NCBI GenBank assembly: GCA_013815795.1
Contig: JACDFK010000003.1
Coordinates: forward strand, 1-42,414
DNA length: 42,414 nucleotides
Direction of reading: 5' to 3'
DNA from: Candidatus Babelota bacterium
GTDB lineage: Bacteria; Babelota; Babeliae; Babelales; Babelaceae
The position numbers were made by a program, and so were the translations under genes. The notes beneath the pieces were generated by a model. It worked only from the letters and a program-made list of their open reading frames with translations, did not search any database and had not been told where the DNA came from. Positions 15,873-24,296 of this stretch are shown piece after piece; position 1 is the first letter of the stretch; each line of letters begins with the position of its first letter.

Positions 15873-16910
15873 TTAGTATTGAGTAGCTTCGTCTTGTTCT
15901 ACTTGTTCTTCGTTCTGATCGAAAGCTTCTTGCTCTTGATTAGTAGAATCCTTAGTAGAGTCTTCTTTAGTAGACTCTACTTTTTGTAGTTTACTGAGAA
16001 TTTCTATAGAACGCTTTCCTTCTCTCACTACGTGATCAATGAGTACAGGATGGATTACAGATTGAACTGTATTCTGTTTAATGCCTTTTTGAGTTTTACG
16101 ATTAAACTCATCCAGTTCTTTGCTCGCTTTAAGTGAAATCTTAATAAACATAGCTTCTTCTTTACCTGCATGATCATTACTTGCAATATCAGCTATTTTC
16201 ATCGATGTTTCCTCAGCTGTTATCGATGATTCGCGTTCTTTCGGATCAAGTAAACGCGCAGCAAAAGCAGCATGATCCGAGTTTATTTTATCCCAAAATT
16301 TAACTTCTTGTTTTTTTGAATAAGGAACACCGTTTAACTTATCAACAAAGTAGTCGAGTTCTCGAACGATATGCTTAGCGAAGCTAGGGAATATCCACCC
16401 TATCCATTTCCCTGATTTTAGAGTATTGACGACATCCATTTTGTATGCTCTTAATTCTCTTGTTAAAGGAAGAATCTGATTCATCGTTTTGTCTGACATG
16501 TTTTTTCTAAATGCTTCAAACCTTTTGTGAAGTTCAAGGCCTCGTTTTTTTAATTGAAGATCTTCAATACCTAAATGCAGAAACAAGGCATGTTCAGATA
16601 ACTGTCGCGCCCAAAAATCTATTTCATTGCGCGCTTTGGCAGGATTTGCTTTGATCTGTCTGAATCGCTCTGCACTACTAAGTGACTTAGAATCTAAGGG
16701 CTGAAAACTTGATTCTAACGCATCAAACGCATCAAACGACTTAGAATTCATCTGTTTAGAGCTTGATTGGGGACTGTTCAAAGATTGAATCTCATGTTCC
16801 TGAGAACTTGAATCTGAGCGATTGGAAGATGGTGAATATGCTCCGCATCCTGTAGCTATAAGTACGGCGGGGGTTAATGCACAGAGTGCAATAATCTTAA
16901 AAATGTTCAT
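15873..16910 (-). CDS. Exported DUF2935-like ferritin-fold protein, paralog A
   Basis: 345 residues. The N-terminus MNIFKIIALCALTPAVLIATGCG is a signal peptide; ATGC could be a marginal lipobox (Cys22), so lipoprotein status is uncertain. After a Ser/Gln-rich linker come two related helical halves. The first (about 98-180) has FWARQLSEHALFLHLG and LELHKRFEAF; the second (about 203-310) has FWDKINSDHAAFAARL, LLDPKE and HPVLIDHVVREGKRSIEIL. Repeated FW-x6-[ED]H motifs with downstream His/Glu match the DUF2935 pattern, a ferritin-like bundle with candidate metal ligands E106/H107, D212/H213, H287 and E297. Known DUF2935 proteins are mostly not exported, so the signal peptide is unusual. The acidic Gln-rich tail is low complexity. 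SD AAGGA precedes the ATG. Confidence 0.75.
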   Translation of the reverse strand: MNIFKIIALCALTPAVLIATGCGAYSPSSNRSDSSSQEHEIQSLNSPQSSSKQMNSKSFDAFDALESSFQPLDSKSLSSAERFRQIKANPAKARNEIDFWARQLSEHALFLHLGIEDLQLKKRGLELHKRFEAFRKNMSDKTMNQILPLTRELRAYKMDVVNTLKSGKWIGWIFPSFAKHIVRELDYFVDKLNGVPYSKKQEVKFWDKINSDHAAFAARLLDPKERESSITAEETSMKIADIASNDHAGKEEAMFIKISLKASKELDEFNRKTQKGIKQNTVQSVIHPVLIDHVVREGKRSIEILSKLQKVESTKEDSTKDSTNQEQEAFDQNEEQVEQDEATQY

Positions 16911-16970
16911 AAAGTTCCTTTTTAGTTAGTTATAAATATATATATGATGAATTTATCATTATGAGGTACG

Positions 16971-17008
16971 TTTACGGGACGCAAACTTTTTAAAAAACGT
17001 CCCGTAAA
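16971..17008 (-). terminator. Hairpin after DUF2935-like paralog B
   Basis: TTTACGGGACG (16971-16981) pairs perfectly with CGTCCCGTAAA (16998-17008) around a 16-base A/T-rich loop. It lies just downstream of the stop at 17045. No clear U-tract follows on the minus strand. Confidence 0.5.
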
Positions 17009-17044
17009 TAGTTATGGTAACGCGTACCTGAGAACCAAGCACTC

Positions 17045-18073
17045 TTATTCTTGAATAGTTTCTTGTTCCTCCTCTACTTCTTCATCTTGATCAACTTGAT
17101 CTTGGTCATTCTGTCCTTGGTCCTTTTGTCCCTGTTTAGCAGAATCTTGTTTTTGTAATTTAGTAAGGATTTCGATAGAACGCTTTCCTTCTCTCATTAC
17201 GTGCTCAAGTAACATAGGATGAATAGTTGACTGAATCTTATTTTGTTTGATGCCGTCACCGGTTTGTTTGTTAAATGCATCAAGTTCTTTACTAGCCATC
17301 AAAGAAAGCTTAATAAATTGAGCTTCTTCACTATCTGTAGCGATTTGAGCTATTTTTTGAGAAGTTTCGTCAGCTTTAATTGATAACTCACGTTCTTTCG
17401 GATCAAGTAAACGAGCTTCTAATGCAGCATGATCAGAATTTACTTTATCCCAGAACTTAACTTCGCGCTCAGCGGAATAAGGAACATTATTTAATTTATC
17501 TACAAAATAATCGAGTTCACCGGTGATATGCTTAGCCCAACTAGGGAAAATCCACCCTATCCATTTTCCTGATTTTAAGGTAGTAATAACATCCATTTGG
17601 TATGCTCTTAACTCTTTTATTAAGGGAAGAATCTGATTAATCGTTTTGTCCGACATGTTTTTTCTAAATGCTTCAAATCTTTTATGGAATTCGAGTCCTC
17701 GTTTTTTAAATTGAGGTTCTTCAAGACCAAGGTGAAGAAATAAAGCATGCTCAGACAGTTGGTGCGCCCAAAATTCTGTTTCATTACGAGCTACTTCCGG
17801 GCTCGCTTTTATCTGTTTGAAACGCTCAGGACTGCTTAATTCTTGAGATTCTGCTGGCTTAAAACCAAATTCCATAGGAGCTGACGCTTTAGACATTTCT
17901 GACGAATGATCTGATTCTTGGCCATCTGATTCTACATCACTTAAAGATTGAGTATCGCGAGATTGAGAAGGCAACTCTTGATTACTCAAAGATTTTGAGC
18001 GTGACATATTTTCTGAGGCAAAAAGCGCGACGTGAGTCACTGAGCAAAGTGCCAGGATCTTAAAAAAATTCAT
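17045..18073 (-). CDS. Exported DUF2935-like ferritin-fold protein, paralog B
   Basis: 342 residues, colinear with paralog A 134 bases downstream and highly similar through the core (LSEHALFLHLGLEEPQFKKR, FRKNMSDKTINQILPL, SGKWIGWIFPSWAKHI, LLDPKERELSI, HPMLLEHVMREGKRSIEIL). The signal peptide MNFFKILALCSVTHVALFASE ends without a Cys, so this copy is probably cleaved by signal peptidase I, unlike the possible lipoprotein A. The two FW...[ED]H half-repeats and their His/Glu ligand candidates are retained. The C-terminus is an acidic tail of Gln, Asp and Glu repeats. A clear SD (AAGGAG) lies 6 bases before the ATG. The pair probably arose by tandem duplication. Confidence 0.75.
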   Translation of the reverse strand: MNFFKILALCSVTHVALFASENMSRSKSLSNQELPSQSRDTQSLSDVESDGQESDHSSEMSKASAPMEFGFKPAESQELSSPERFKQIKASPEVARNETEFWAHQLSEHALFLHLGLEEPQFKKRGLEFHKRFEAFRKNMSDKTINQILPLIKELRAYQMDVITTLKSGKWIGWIFPSWAKHITGELDYFVDKLNNVPYSAEREVKFWDKVNSDHAALEARLLDPKERELSIKADETSQKIAQIATDSEEAQFIKLSLMASKELDAFNKQTGDGIKQNKIQSTIHPMLLEHVMREGKRSIEILTKLQKQDSAKQGQKDQGQNDQDQVDQDEEVEEEQETIQE

Positions 18074-18759
18074 ATAAAACTCCTTGTGGTATTGTTATAA
18101 TGTTGTACTATGCTTAGAATTAAGAATAACTTAAAAATCTATTTAATTTAATCATACTAGAAATAAATTTTAAAAGTAAATAATTTTAATATATAAATTA
18201 TAAATTAAATTCAATTCAATAATTAATTAAACCACATTTTGAGTAAAGTTTTCCTCTTCCTCTGTGTGTGTGGAATTAAAGGGAGGAGCTCGTGCAGTGG
18301 TTTTGCTCGTACTTTTCCTTAGTGGAGAAAAGTAGTTGGATAAAGGAAAGAAGTGGTCGTTACTTATTTTATAAGGAGGTTAGAACTTCTCGATAAAAAA
18401 CAAACGGCGGTTTTAGAAGGAGCGTTTGTAAATAAGCAGACGAGCTTAGTAGAGGTGAGGACTAAATTAACCAGCTTTGATAAAGGAATTGCTTTTTATA
18501 TCCTTTGCTAAGCAAGGCGCCCCCTTATAAATATTATACAGCGTTAATCTTGGGCCCCTTTCTCCCCTATTATTCCTAAACAAGACTTTTATTATATTTA
18601 TTATGATATTTTTAATATTAATTATAGTATTTTTTTTAAATTACACTTTTGGTTTTGCGTATCTATTGAGTGTAATTGAAAATAACAGTCGGGCTGTTTG
18701 AAAAAAATGGTGTTGTGGTAAGCTTAATAGGAAGCAAAAAAAGAGGCCCTTAGTGGAAC
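18074..18759. other. Divergent intergenic region, AT-rich, no gene
   Basis: Lies between divergently oriented genes. No coding relic was recognised. The 18590-18650 part is extremely A/T-rich. A 9-bp inverted repeat AATTACACT...AGTGTAATT (18639-18647 and 18669-18677, 21-base loop) sits about 110 bases before the AAA+ gene and could be an operator. Confidence 0.4.
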
Positions 18760-18792
18760 TTGAATGTGTATTTAAAATATAGAGGGATTATT

Positions 18793-21318
18793 ATGTATTG
18801 TAATTTGTACAAATTTTTATTTGTTATAGGATGCTTTTCGGGGCATCTTTTTAGTCATGAGGATGGCAATACCGATTTAAGGAAAGATACCATTTCTATT
18901 TATCAGAACCTTCACGATGGATCAATCATTGGAAAGCGCTCTCGTAAATCTAAAAATCTAGAGTTTATACAGTATCGTGTAGACGAATCTGTTCAAAAAA
19001 GCGGTTCCTCCGGGTATCATGCCTTGAAAAATGGACTACTTACGACACGTCTTTTACAAGCATCAGCCGAAAACCAGCCTGCTATTGCAAGTGAGTTTAA
19101 AGATTCACTGCTCAGTAACTCATTATTTGGTACAGAAAATTCTGTATGGCGAAATGATATTATTAAATCACGAAGAAAAAATCTTGCAGCACAGTATATT
19201 CAAGATATCATTATTCTTGGATTGAACGAATGTATTAAAGTTCAAAATAATGAAGAAAATTCTTTAAATTCGTATGTTAAACTTCCTTTGAGTATCGATA
19301 AGGTTTCTGCTGCAATCGATAGAAAAAAGATAAGCGATGAGAAGTTCCGTGATATTAAAATTATCTGTTTTTTAAGTAAATTTGTAGCACAAGAGCTTGT
19401 TGAACGTCAGTCTGCTCAACGTACTGAGAATGTACCAGGGAATGAGTTTAGCTATCGTGTTTCCCATGATGATATTTTTACAGTATTCGCTGAAATCTGT
19501 GAGCAAAAAAGGGTAAGTGTTCTTCCTCAGGAAAAACTTCTACGGGAGCTTATTATTCATTCATCTTTAAACACAAAAGAATCTTTTGTAAATTGTTTTT
19601 TACCTTTCCAAGAGAGTTATTTCACCGTAATTTCCGGTTTAAATCAGAATGAAATTATTATCGATGGATCTTCTTATTATAAAAAGCTGTATGGCCCTAC
19701 AGATCGTGAACAGGTATGTAATGGCGATTGGCTTTCTCTTCCAGAAGTTATTGAGATTGCCCAAAAAGAAAGAGAGGATAGTTCTTGTCATTTTCATAAG
19801 GAGTTATCTTCTCATTTGGAAATGCATACGTTTGATTTTTCAACAGGTATGTCTTATTTAGATGAATTAAAGACAGAAATGCGGTGTAAGACGGTATTTG
19901 AGAAGATAGAAAAATCTACTTCTCCTGCAGCAGCTATTCTTCTTATTTTAAGTAACCACCATTGGTTTTCGTGCGTAGTTGCCAAAACTGTTGAAGGTCT
20001 CTGTTTTATTGTCACTGATTCAACAAATGCAGATCGTAGTAACGATCCTGTAATTGCTAAACTAGGAACAATGATTGATGAAAATGAGTCAAAGACCAGT
20101 TCGGCAACAGGTGATTTTAGAGATTCAATAAAAAATCTTCTTGAAAAAAAGAGTTCAGAAAACAACTCAGAAGAAGATGTGGTTAATTACGATGCACCAC
20201 ATGCTCATATGAGCTTAGAAGAGCTACCCTCTCTTGATCTACTGTTTGGTGGTAAACTTACTAATGATATTCATATGATTCTACATCACTTAAAAACTGA
20301 AGTTGCTCCTACTAAAAAACCACTTAAGTTCAAAAATGGACTAATCTTATCGGGGCCTCCAGGAACAGGAAAAAGTACCGTTGCTCAAGTCATGGCACGT
20401 ATGGCTGGACGCGAAGTCTTATATGCAGGCGGAGGAGACTTCAGAACTGCATACCAAGGATCGAGTAAAGCAAAGTTAGATGCCCTTTTTGGTGAAGCAA
20501 AAAAACGGGGTAAACCATGTGTTATCATTATTGATGAAATAGATGGAACTACTGCAAAGTTACAACCCCAAGGAAGTACTGCAGAAGATAATCGTGCAAT
20601 CAAAGCTCTTATTACGACACTTGACCAGCATAGAAACGATCCGTCAATATATGTGATCGCTACTACGAACTATCCTGAAAAGATAGACCCTGCTATTTTA
20701 CGTAGATTTAATCGTATTGAAGTAGGTTTACCGAACTATGAAGCACGTAATAATATTTTGAAAGACCATTTATTTGAGAAAAATGAGCTAGAAATCAAAA
20801 ATGGTGATCCTTTGGCAGTCTCTCCGAGCTTTTACGATCTGTTTTTAACTGCAACTGATGGTTTTAGCGGAGATGCACTAGAAGATATCGTTAATACGGC
20901 TACTGAACAAGCTAGAGCAGGTCTTACAGCTGAATCGCAGATAGGGGCTCGTTTTAGCAATAACCTTATAGATTTTTCTAACCATTCGGTTGTTAGTAGT
21001 ATTGCTAATACTGCAGCTCTGCCTTTCTTCCATGTACTTCAAGGCGTTGGATTGAATGCTCCGAGCACTATCGATCAACATCTTTATTCTCAACTTTTAC
21101 GGCATAAAAAGTTGAAAGCTGACATTGAAGAGCGTGATTTTAATGAGACTCATAGAAATCACAGACTTTCAGATCTATTCCAGCCACAATATTTGGGATA
21201 TATGGTTGCATCAGGACTTATTACAGGTGCTTTAAATGCTTTTATTCAAGTGGCAAGCAATCGTGTATTGGGTCGTAGTATCGGTACCGGAACTATTCCT
21301 ACAACAATAGTAAGCTAA
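18793..21318 (+). CDS. Exported Josephin-like pseudopeptidase-AAA+ ATPase fusion
   Basis: I start at the ATG at 18793 (SD AGAGGG, 6-base spacer). The upstream TTG at 18760 would add 11 residues ahead of a good signal peptide, MYCNLYKFLFVIGCFSGHLFS. Residues about 55-420 resemble a Josephin/papain-fold deubiquitinase: Gln68, five residues, Ser73 where the catalytic Cys belongs (SGSSGYHALKNGLL aligns with the Q....CA.H.LNNLL block), then HHWFS (His390) and VTDSTN (Asp409). Cys to Ser suggests a non-catalytic domain. A complete AAA+ module follows: Walker A GPPGTGKST (521-529), Walker B VIIIDEID, sensor 1 IATTN, arginine fingers in ILRRFNR and a sensor 2 region GFSGDALEDI. The C-terminus carries a hydrophobic stretch, GYMVASGLITGALNAFI. 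The ATPase part resembles FtsH/Cdc48-type AAA without a protease. A stem-loop terminator follows the stop. Confidence 0.8.
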   Translation: MYCNLYKFLFVIGCFSGHLFSHEDGNTDLRKDTISIYQNLHDGSIIGKRSRKSKNLEFIQYRVDESVQKSGSSGYHALKNGLLTTRLLQASAENQPAIASEFKDSLLSNSLFGTENSVWRNDIIKSRRKNLAAQYIQDIIILGLNECIKVQNNEENSLNSYVKLPLSIDKVSAAIDRKKISDEKFRDIKIICFLSKFVAQELVERQSAQRTENVPGNEFSYRVSHDDIFTVFAEICEQKRVSVLPQEKLLRELIIHSSLNTKESFVNCFLPFQESYFTVISGLNQNEIIIDGSSYYKKLYGPTDREQVCNGDWLSLPEVIEIAQKEREDSSCHFHKELSSHLEMHTFDFSTGMSYLDELKTEMRCKTVFEKIEKSTSPAAAILLILSNHHWFSCVVAKTVEGLCFIVTDSTNADRSNDPVIAKLGTMIDENESKTSSATGDFRDSIKNLLEKKSSENNSEEDVVNYDAPHAHMSLEELPSLDLLFGGKLTNDIHMILHHLKTEVAPTKKPLKFKNGLILSGPPGTGKSTVAQVMARMAGREVLYAGGGDFRTAYQGSSKAKLDALFGEAKKRGKPCVIIIDEIDGTTAKLQPQGSTAEDNRAIKALITTLDQHRNDPSIYVIATTNYPEKIDPAILRRFNRIEVGLPNYEARNNILKDHLFEKNELEIKNGDPLAVSPSFYDLFLTATDGFSGDALEDIVNTATEQARAGLTAESQIGARFSNNLIDFSNHSVVSSIANTAALPFFHVLQGVGLNAPSTIDQHLYSQLLRHKKLKADIEERDFNETHRNHRLSDLFQPQYLGYMVASGLITGALNAFIQVASNRVLGRSIGTGTIPTTIVS

Positions 21319-21323
21319 AAGAA

Positions 21324-21358
21324 TTTCCCTATGTAAGGCTTCGGCGTACATAGGGAAA
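21324..21358 (+). terminator. Terminator of the AAA+ fusion gene
   Basis: TTTCCCTATGTA (21324-21335) pairs with TACATAGGGAAA (21347-21358), a 12-bp perfect stem 5 bases after the stop, followed by ACTACTTATTTTTC. Confidence 0.8.
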
Positions 21359-21376
21359 ACTACTTATTTTTCATCA

Positions 21377-21421
21377 CATTAAAGAAGGAGGGAGCGTATT
21401 ATGCTCCCTCCTTCTTTAATG
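21377..21421. terminator. Second hairpin, 19-bp perfect stem
   Basis: Arms 21377-21395 and 21403-21421 (AAAGAAGGAGGGAGC / GCTCCCTCCTTCTTT core) are perfect complements around a 7-base loop, between convergent genes ending at 21318 and 21578. It acts as backup or opposite-strand terminator. Confidence 0.7.
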
Positions 21422-21577
21422 TATAGATATTAAATACTTGTGCTCTGAACATGCAAAGGTAGGAGAGTAGAATGGCTGATACATATAACTTCAACCACTT
21501 TTCTTAAAGAGAGGAGCAGTAAAATCCTGCTCTGGCTTGATAAGGATTTTGTTCCTAACCAGGTAGTTTAATTGATT

Positions 21578-22732
21578 TTACCCACAGACTCTTATAAGTT
21601 CGCTGAGACTTGTAAGCCCTGCTTCCACTTTTATAGCAGCATCATATTTTAAAGATTTCATTCCTTGTAGAGCGGCGTGGAGAGAAATATTTTCATAGTC
21701 GGGACTATGTATCATGGCTGATTGGATTTGACAATTGAGTAGCAAAAGTTGAAAGATACCTATTCTTCCAAGATAACCAGTGCCTTTACACTGATGACAT
21801 CCCGTGCTTTTATAGGCAGAAGCAAGGGTAATATCTAAGGATGAAATTATAGTTTTTTCTTCAGCTGTTAAAGGTACTGGGTAGCGACAATGAATGCATA
21901 GTCGCCGGGCAAGACGTTGAGCTATTATGCCACTGACTGCCGCTTGTATTAAAAATGGTTCTATTTGCATAGCAAGCAGTCTGAGTAAAGCGCTCGGTGC
22001 ATCTGTTGTGTGTAAGGTACTTACCACAAAATGTCCCGTTAAAGCTGCTTTAACAGCAACATGTGCAGTTTCTCTATCTCTTATCTCACCTACCATGATT
22101 ATATCTGGATCAAGACGTAATAATGATCGTAACCCTTTTTCAAAAGTCAAATCTATTTCTGGGTTAATGGTAGTTTGAGTTATGCGCTCAATGGTGTATT
22201 CAACAGGATCTTCTAGTGTCATAATATTTAAATCTATAGTGTTGATATGTCTAAGCAATGCATGAAGAAGTGTCGTTTTGCCTGAACCTGTAGGACCCGT
22301 TGCAAGAAAAAAACCATGTGATTTTTTAGCTAATGCTAGAATGTTTTCATACATCTCTCTACTAAGACCAAGTTGGTCAAGCTGTAATGCTTTGAAACTT
22401 CTGTCTAACAGCCGTAAAACAACCTTTTCTCCGTGAATACAGGGAAAGGTCGCGACTCTTATATCAAAAGTTTGTTTAAGAAACTCTATGGTGAATTTAC
22501 CATCTTGAGGGAGTCTACGTTCGGCAACATTAGCCTGTGAGAGCACTTTTATTCGTGCTATAATCTGATTTCCTGTAGATAATTCAAGATGAGTATGAAA
22601 GAACAAAAAACCATCTACTCGAAAACGTATGGTAAACGTTTCGAGAGATGGTTCTATATGTATATCTGAAGCGCGAGCTTCTAGAGCATTTTTAATAAGC
22701 TCATCAAGGATTTCCGGAGCTGTTATGCTCAC
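21578..22732 (-). CDS. GspE/PilB-family secretion ATPase, short form
   Basis: Hexameric cytoplasmic ATPase that powers type II secretion or type IV pilus assembly. The catalytic half is complete: SDIHIEP and RFRVDG (N2E), Walker A GPTGSGKTT, Asp box LEDPVEY, Walker B DPDIIMVGEIRD, His box TGHFVVSTLHT, and the tetra-Cys zinc site LCIHC...GCHQC. The N1E domain found in 500-560-residue GspE/PilB is missing. The start is GTG. I prefer GTG 22730-22732, which overlaps the TGA of the upstream gene (GTGA) and has SD GGAAG 5 bases before it. A GTG at 22744 would add four residues but has no SD. Translation is therefore coupled to the small membrane protein. No other Gsp/Pil gene is adjacent, so the machine's remainder must be elsewhere. 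Confidence 0.88.
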   Translation of the reverse strand: MSITAPEILDELIKNALEARASDIHIEPSLETFTIRFRVDGFLFFHTHLELSTGNQIIARIKVLSQANVAERRLPQDGKFTIEFLKQTFDIRVATFPCIHGEKVVLRLLDRSFKALQLDQLGLSREMYENILALAKKSHGFFLATGPTGSGKTTLLHALLRHINTIDLNIMTLEDPVEYTIERITQTTINPEIDLTFEKGLRSLLRLDPDIIMVGEIRDRETAHVAVKAALTGHFVVSTLHTTDAPSALLRLLAMQIEPFLIQAAVSGIIAQRLARRLCIHCRYPVPLTAEEKTIISSLDITLASAYKSTGCHQCKGTGYLGRIGIFQLLLLNCQIQSAMIHSPDYENISLHAALQGMKSLKYDAAIKVEAGLTSLSELIRVCG

Positions 22733-23094
22733 GCAAACTTCCACGCTATTATGAAACCAAAGAACGTAACCAATGATTCAATAATATGCTCTTTTACCCA
22801 TGCTACTGCAAATGCACTTACGTGATTAAAGGTAACATCTGCCGGGAGCCCTATAACAGATTTAACCATGGTATAATGTATAGTTACAAGGTTAAAATAA
22901 TCAAGTACCCACATCGCTAAGAATGCACCTAGCAATAGTAAAAAGAAAAAGCGGCCTCCATGTTTAACGAGAAAACCAACTATAAAGCCAGCAATCAAAT
23001 AAGCTGCTAACTCAACATACCAGCTACTCGGTTTTTCAAAAGAGTTCCAAAAATCCTGAAGTGCCGTGATAAAAGTTTTTTTTTCTGTCGTCAT
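22729..23094 (-). CDS. Small multi-pass membrane protein (FUN14-like?)
   Basis: 121 residues. A polar N-terminus of about 25 residues precedes hydrophobic segments AAYLIAGFIVGFLVKHGG, FFFLLLLGAFLAMWVLDYF and ESLVTFFGFIIAW. The glycine-spaced first helix ending in KHGG is reminiscent of FUN14-type membrane proteins, a weak resemblance only. A strong SD (AAGGAGG) lies 9 bases before the ATG. Its 3' end overlaps the secretion ATPase gene by 4 bases (GTGA), which implies co-translation and hints at a role linked to that ATPase, for instance as an inner-membrane partner. No catalytic motif. Confidence 0.65.
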   Translation of the reverse strand: MTTEKKTFITALQDFWNSFEKPSSWYVELAAYLIAGFIVGFLVKHGGRFFFLLLLGAFLAMWVLDYFNLVTIHYTMVKSVIGLPADVTFNHVSAFAVAWVKEHIIESLVTFFGFIIAWKFA

Positions 23095-23114
23095 TGCGTA
23101 GACCTCCTTGTAGT

Positions 23115-23150
23115 AAAAAAAGAGGTCGCTTATAAAAGCGCCTCTTTTTT
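23115..23150 (-). terminator. Terminator of the HU gene
   Basis: AAAAAAGAGGTCGC pairs with GCGCCTCTTTTTT with one bulged base; the minus strand ends in a U-run. It separates HU from the downstream two-gene unit. Confidence 0.75.
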
Positions 23151-23172
23151 CAACTTTTTATTGTATTATTAC

Positions 23173-23448
23173 TTATACTACAACTAAATCGCGAAGCGCT
23201 TTACCTGGTTTAAATTTAGCAACTTTTTTAGCAGGAATTTGCATCTTGTTTTTTGTTGCTGGATTTATTCCAACTCTGCTCTTTCTTTTCATGACAGAGA
23301 AAGTACCAAATCCGGTGAGTACAACCGATTTGCCACCCTTTAAGCTTTGACTAACAGTCTTAATAAAAGATTCGAGAATCTTTTTGCAAGTTGCTTTTGG
23401 AAGCTTAGAGGTTTTTGACATCTGTTCTATCAATTTTGCTTTGTTCAT
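23173..23448 (-). CDS. hup: DNA-binding protein HU
   Basis: Histone-like dimeric protein that bends and compacts DNA. At 91 residues it is the usual length. N-terminal helices MNKAKLIEQMSKTSKLPK are followed by the dimer core VVLTGFGTFSVMKRKSRVG. The DNA-binding arm is INPATKNKMQIPAKKVAKF, and the terminal KPGKALRDLV matches the family signature. The arm motif usually reads GRNP; here it is VGINP. A good SD (AAAAAGGAA) precedes the ATG. The gene lies just downstream of tRNA-Leu on the same strand and ends at its own terminator. Confidence 0.95.
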   Translation of the reverse strand: MNKAKLIEQMSKTSKLPKATCKKILESFIKTVSQSLKGGKSVVLTGFGTFSVMKRKSRVGINPATKNKMQIPAKKVAKFKPGKALRDLVVV

Positions 23449-23489
23449 ACTTTCCTTTTTAGCTTATAAAATACATCATCACATTCTTA

Positions 23490-23575
23490 TGGTGCCGAGG
23501 GCCGGACTCGAACCGGCACGAGCATAGCTCGAAGGATTTTAAGTCCTTTGCGTCTACCTATTTCGCCACCTCGGC
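23490..23575 (-). tRNA. tRNA-Leu (anticodon UAA)
   Basis: The minus strand starts GCCGAGGTGGCGAAATAGG and ends with CCTCGGC, A73 and an encoded CCA. The anticodon loop ACTTAAAAT gives UAA. A long variable arm (CGAGCTATGCTCG) and GGTTCGAGTCC T-arm are present. 86 bases including CCA. Confidence 0.95.
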
Positions 23576-23589
23576 ATATTCTCATTTAT

Positions 23590-23664
<75 letters not shown>

Positions 23665-23668
23665 TTTT

Positions 23669-24199
23669 CTATTTTTTGAGTTCAGAAAGATGTTTCTTTA
23701 ACTCATCAGCGTTAATTACAGATCCGGTGCTTCCTTGGGAAGTAGAAAGAGCTATCTCTTTTTCCAAAAGTGCATGTTTAGCAGCACCTTGTACAGGATA
23801 AGCATCTTTGTTTTCCTTAGAAAGTTTATACCATTCAGTAATCCCACCAGGGTAAACTTTTACATTTTTAAAGCCAGCATCTGTAAGCTTTTTAGCTACC
23901 ATCTCTTTTGTGCCGCATGTTGGAGAGCAATATACTACTATAGTTGCATCTTTATTCCAATTTTTTGATAAATCATCTATTGATTCTAACGTTACGTTTA
24001 CCGCACTTGGTATATGAGCATCATTATAGATATCACTAGGGTTAGCATCCAGAAGGTAGAACATAGTACCTTTTTGATCTGCTGCTTGCGTGCCTGCAAC
24101 TCGTTTTTGAAACCAACTGGCCCAGTCACATGCCGGCGTCATAAGCATAACAGCACAAACTAAACTAGCAGAGAATATGGTTGAGATTTTTTTATTCAT
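23669..24199 (-). CDS. Exported rhodanese-domain protein
   Basis: 176 residues. Signal sequence MNKKISTIFSASLVCAVMLMTPAC; Cys24 follows PA, so a lipoprotein is possible though the lipobox is imperfect. One rhodanese domain covers about residues 45-125: LLDANPSDIYNDAHIPSAVN, then IVVYCSPTCGTKEM with the active-site Cys91 loop (C-x5 arrangement), then NVKVYPGGITEW. Such proteins transfer sulfur or act as periplasmic thiol/redox partners; the substrate is unknown. The tail of about 50 residues is polar. The gene starts 95 bases after the signal peptidase gene and ends 5 bases before tRNA-Cys, without an obvious terminator. SD is weak (CCGGAA). Confidence 0.85.
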   Translation of the reverse strand: MNKKISTIFSASLVCAVMLMTPACDWASWFQKRVAGTQAADQKGTMFYLLDANPSDIYNDAHIPSAVNVTLESIDDLSKNWNKDATIVVYCSPTCGTKEMVAKKLTDAGFKNVKVYPGGITEWYKLSKENKDAYPVQGAAKHALLEKEIALSTSQGSTGSVINADELKKHLSELKK

Positions 24200-24296
24200 T
24201 TTTTTCCGGTAAATTTAAAATTATGCCATATATACACTATACCACAAATACAAAATAGGTCAACTTTTTCTGTTTTTTTTTGATCTTTGCACCTCC

